From positions 1-64,000 of the forward strand of contig CAIXFN010000101.1 of NCBI GenBank assembly GCA_903918755.1: 64,000 nt of DNA, in the 5' to 3' direction. Shown here in pieces: positions 62,487 to 64,000 of this stretch. Made by a program: the position numbers and the translations under genes. This stretch comes from an uncultured Pedosphaera sp. (GTDB lineage Bacteria > Verrucomicrobiota > Verrucomicrobiia > Limisphaerales > Pedosphaeraceae). Each line of letters starts with the position of its first letter. The first letter of the stretch is position 1. The notes under the pieces are model-generated. The model had not been told where the DNA came from. It saw only the letters and a list, made by a program, of their open reading frames with translations, and ran no database searches.

Positions 62487-64000
62487 TTAGGGCCTGGCCT
62501 TCATCTGCTTCAATTGCTGGACCAAACCGCCCACGGGAGCATTGCCTGAATCCAACTTTTGTGTGGTTTCAGCCAGGAGCAGGGCATCTGCCACGCGGTT
62601 CACCTCCGGGGAGGCCAGCAGTTGGACAAAGCGGTAGAGCGCTTCGGGACTGTTCGGACACAGCGCGTAGGCCTGCCGGAACGCGAAATCCGCTTGCGCG
62701 ACCATCTCTTTGCGTTCCTCGGGGTTCTTCGCATGGCTGATCCTCCAATAATACACTCCGCCGATGGCGCTCCGGAGTTTGGAATAGGCTTTTTGGGCCG
62801 GTTGATCCGCCACAAAATCCCGGTCACCACTGAATCCAGCGAGATCGTGCTGTCCGTGTACTTTCTCGGCAAAAGCGGTCACCGCGGCGACGGAAGTTTC
62901 GGGTTTGAGCCAATCACCCAGCAGTCTACCGCATTGCTCGGACCAATAGTCATGGTCCTGGCGAACCACGTCGGCGGGGAGGGCACTCAAGGGTTCCCGG
63001 TTCACCTTCATGATCAGCCCATTGGGGGTAAGATGGGGATACATCCAATCCAGCGGAAAACTCTCCTCGAGGTAAAAATCCTTCGTCGCATTGCGATCGA
63101 ATATCGTCCGTGCGATCAGGGAGTTGATGGCCATGACGGCGACCTGGCCGCTGACTTGGACGGAATCCCCTTTCTTGGTGACGTCCTCGCCGGGCCGGAT
63201 TTGTCGCGGCTCCTTGGGGAATTGCGTATCGTGCTCGAGCCGTTTCCCCGCATCCGCCACGTAATCGGCAAAGGCCTTTTCCGAATCCGCTTTCGCCGGC
63301 AGGTCCAGTTGCGCCCCATACATTTTCCGGACGTAATCCAGATAGGTATTATCGGCCAGGGCGTTTTGGGTGATCGTGAAGAACGGTTTGCCGCTGGCAT
63401 GCGCTTCACTCATGGCCGTGATGACGCCCCGACCGGGATCCGTTCCGCCAAAATAGATGCTGCCGGGTGGGATGGAACGGATGATGTCATTCCCGTAGGC
63501 CAGCACATCCTTTTCCTGCCAGTTAGCGAACTGTTCCCAGGCCAGTTCCGTCTCCAAGATCGGGGACCAGACGGCATCGATTCGCGCATCCGCCTTGGTT
63601 CCTTCGTATTGATGCGCCCGCGCCCGGAGTGCCTGCCACAGATTGGTGGCTTTCGTCCAATTCCCCTGGTTGCCGGCCGCAAAATAGCGCCAGACATCCT
63701 CGGTGGGCGTCAGGTCGGACGTTTTTGCCAATTCCCGGGCTTGCGCCTCTTTAGCAGAAAAGAAGGCCCGCAACCGGTCATCATACCACGGCTTGCCCGG
63801 GGGGGCGGATTTTTGCGCCGCGACCGACAGGACGAAAGCCGCCCCGAGGACACAATAAAGTGCCCCCAGGAGAGCGGAAGTTGGCCGCCGGGTGCGGGAA
63901 CTGTCGACGATGGCCTCAATGCGGTTTTGCAATTGGGAAGGACGCGCCATCGCGATGGCGGCGGCTGAACGGACGGGCCGAAAACCCCGAGCAATCGCCA
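62487..64000 (-). CDS. M56/BlaR1-type protein, C-terminal part (partial at window edge)
   Basis: The first internal ATG is at 63950, but the frame is open to the right edge and reads '...VRSAAAIAMARPSQLQNRIEAIVDSSRTRRP' around it. That is the last part of an M56 (BlaR1/MecR1) metalloprotease domain as I know the family ('...ALAMARPSxLExRVxAILDxxRxRR'), so the true start lies outside. A membrane helix (about residues 24-45 from the ATG) and a soluble domain of about 430 residues follow ('GVITAMSEAHASGKPFFTITQNALADNTYLDYVRKMYG' and a TPR-like end). The soluble domain has no family I can name. Bacterial BlaR1-like proteins sense signals and release a repressor; here the sensor part is new to me. 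Confidence 0.72.
   Translation of the reverse strand, partial: AIARGFRPVRSAAAIAMARPSQLQNRIEAIVDSSRTRRPTSALLGALYCVLGAAFVLSVAAQKSAPPGKPWYDDRLRAFFSAKEAQARELAKTSDLTPTEDVWRYFAAGNQGNWTKATNLWQALRARAHQYEGTKADARIDAVWSPILETELAWEQFANWQEKDVLAYGNDIIRSIPPGSIYFGGTDPGRGVITAMSEAHASGKPFFTITQNALADNTYLDYVRKMYGAQLDLPAKADSEKAFADYVADAGKRLEHDTQFPKEPRQIRPGEDVTKKGDSVQVSGQVAVMAINSLIARTIFDRNATKDFYLEESFPLDWMYPHLTPNGLIMKVNREPLSALPADVVRQDHDYWSEQCGRLLGDWLKPETSVAAVTAFAEKVHGQHDLAGFSGDRDFVADQPAQKAYSKLRSAIGGVYYWRISHAKNPEERKEMVAQADFAFRQAYALCPNSPEALYRFVQLLASPEVNRVADALLLAETTQKLDSGNAPVGGLVQQLKQMKARP

Overview
The window is GC-rich chromosomal DNA, most likely from the Verrucomicrobiota (Limisphaerales/Pedosphaera-type, subdivision 3). 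The evidence is the gene content: a pseudopilin-like protein with the [10 protein letters not shown] prepilin motif and a C-terminal H-X9-DG motif, two very large PVC-type dehydrogenase/HEAT/cytochrome c proteins, a LamG/Ig-repeat secreted protein, a homologue of the small Verrucomicrobia/Planctomycetes-restricted family (Minf_1886 type), and ThuA-like and Gfo/Idh/MocA proteins with twin-arginine signals. I see no rRNA, tRNA, CRISPR array, prophage or intact insertion sequence. The assignment is inferred from family content, not from a marker-gene tree.

Layout. 0-6.2 kb: a secreted ferritin-like protein with a propeller-like partner, two alpha/beta hydrolases flanking a DoxX membrane protein, a 0.7 kb spacer without a gene, and a SAM methyltransferase. 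6.4-15.2 kb: a 1434-aa ThuA/discoidin/dehydrogenase/HEAT/cytochrome c fusion, a hairpin-rich spacer, and a 1.35k-aa LamG/Ig secreted protein closed by a strong terminator. 15.3-28 kb: an SNF2 ATPase with a recognisable promoter, DUF486, pseudopilin, HExxH protein, GDP-mannose 3,5-epimerase-like protein, PspA, a phospholipase D-like lipoprotein, small membrane proteins, DUF1810 and ThuA. 28.2-36.2 kb: a five-gene operon (leuS, a 44-aa membrane protein, the PVC-restricted protein, a single-chain M16 protease, a UvrD/Rep helicase). 36.3-47 kb, mostly minus strand: a small orphan protein, pyruvate phosphate dikinase with a basic tail, a second large dehydrogenase/cytochrome c protein, then pabC, an ABC-2 permease and pabB as one unit.

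47.1-52.75 kb is the most interesting part. Five plus-strand genes are packed with 4-nt overlaps or gaps of 3-23 nt: a double DUF4178 zinc-ribbon membrane protein, a 52-aa membrane protein, a membrane-embedded aminopropyltransferase (SpeE-like), a Tat-exported FAD amine-oxidase-like protein, and a prokaryotic AdoMet decarboxylase (SpeD). Together they look like a membrane-associated polyamine synthesis and oxidation system, and a PspA homologue lies elsewhere in the window.

52.7-64 kb is mainly a carbohydrate/surface region: a secreted beta-helix protein, a Gfo/Idh/MocA oxidoreductase, a GT39/Agl23-like membrane glycosyltransferase overlapping a discoidin-like protein, and a 1312-aa GH2-like protein in which the usual acid/base Glu appears to be Asn. 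At the right edge is a gene still open at the boundary whose first visible residues look like the end of an M56/BlaR1 domain.
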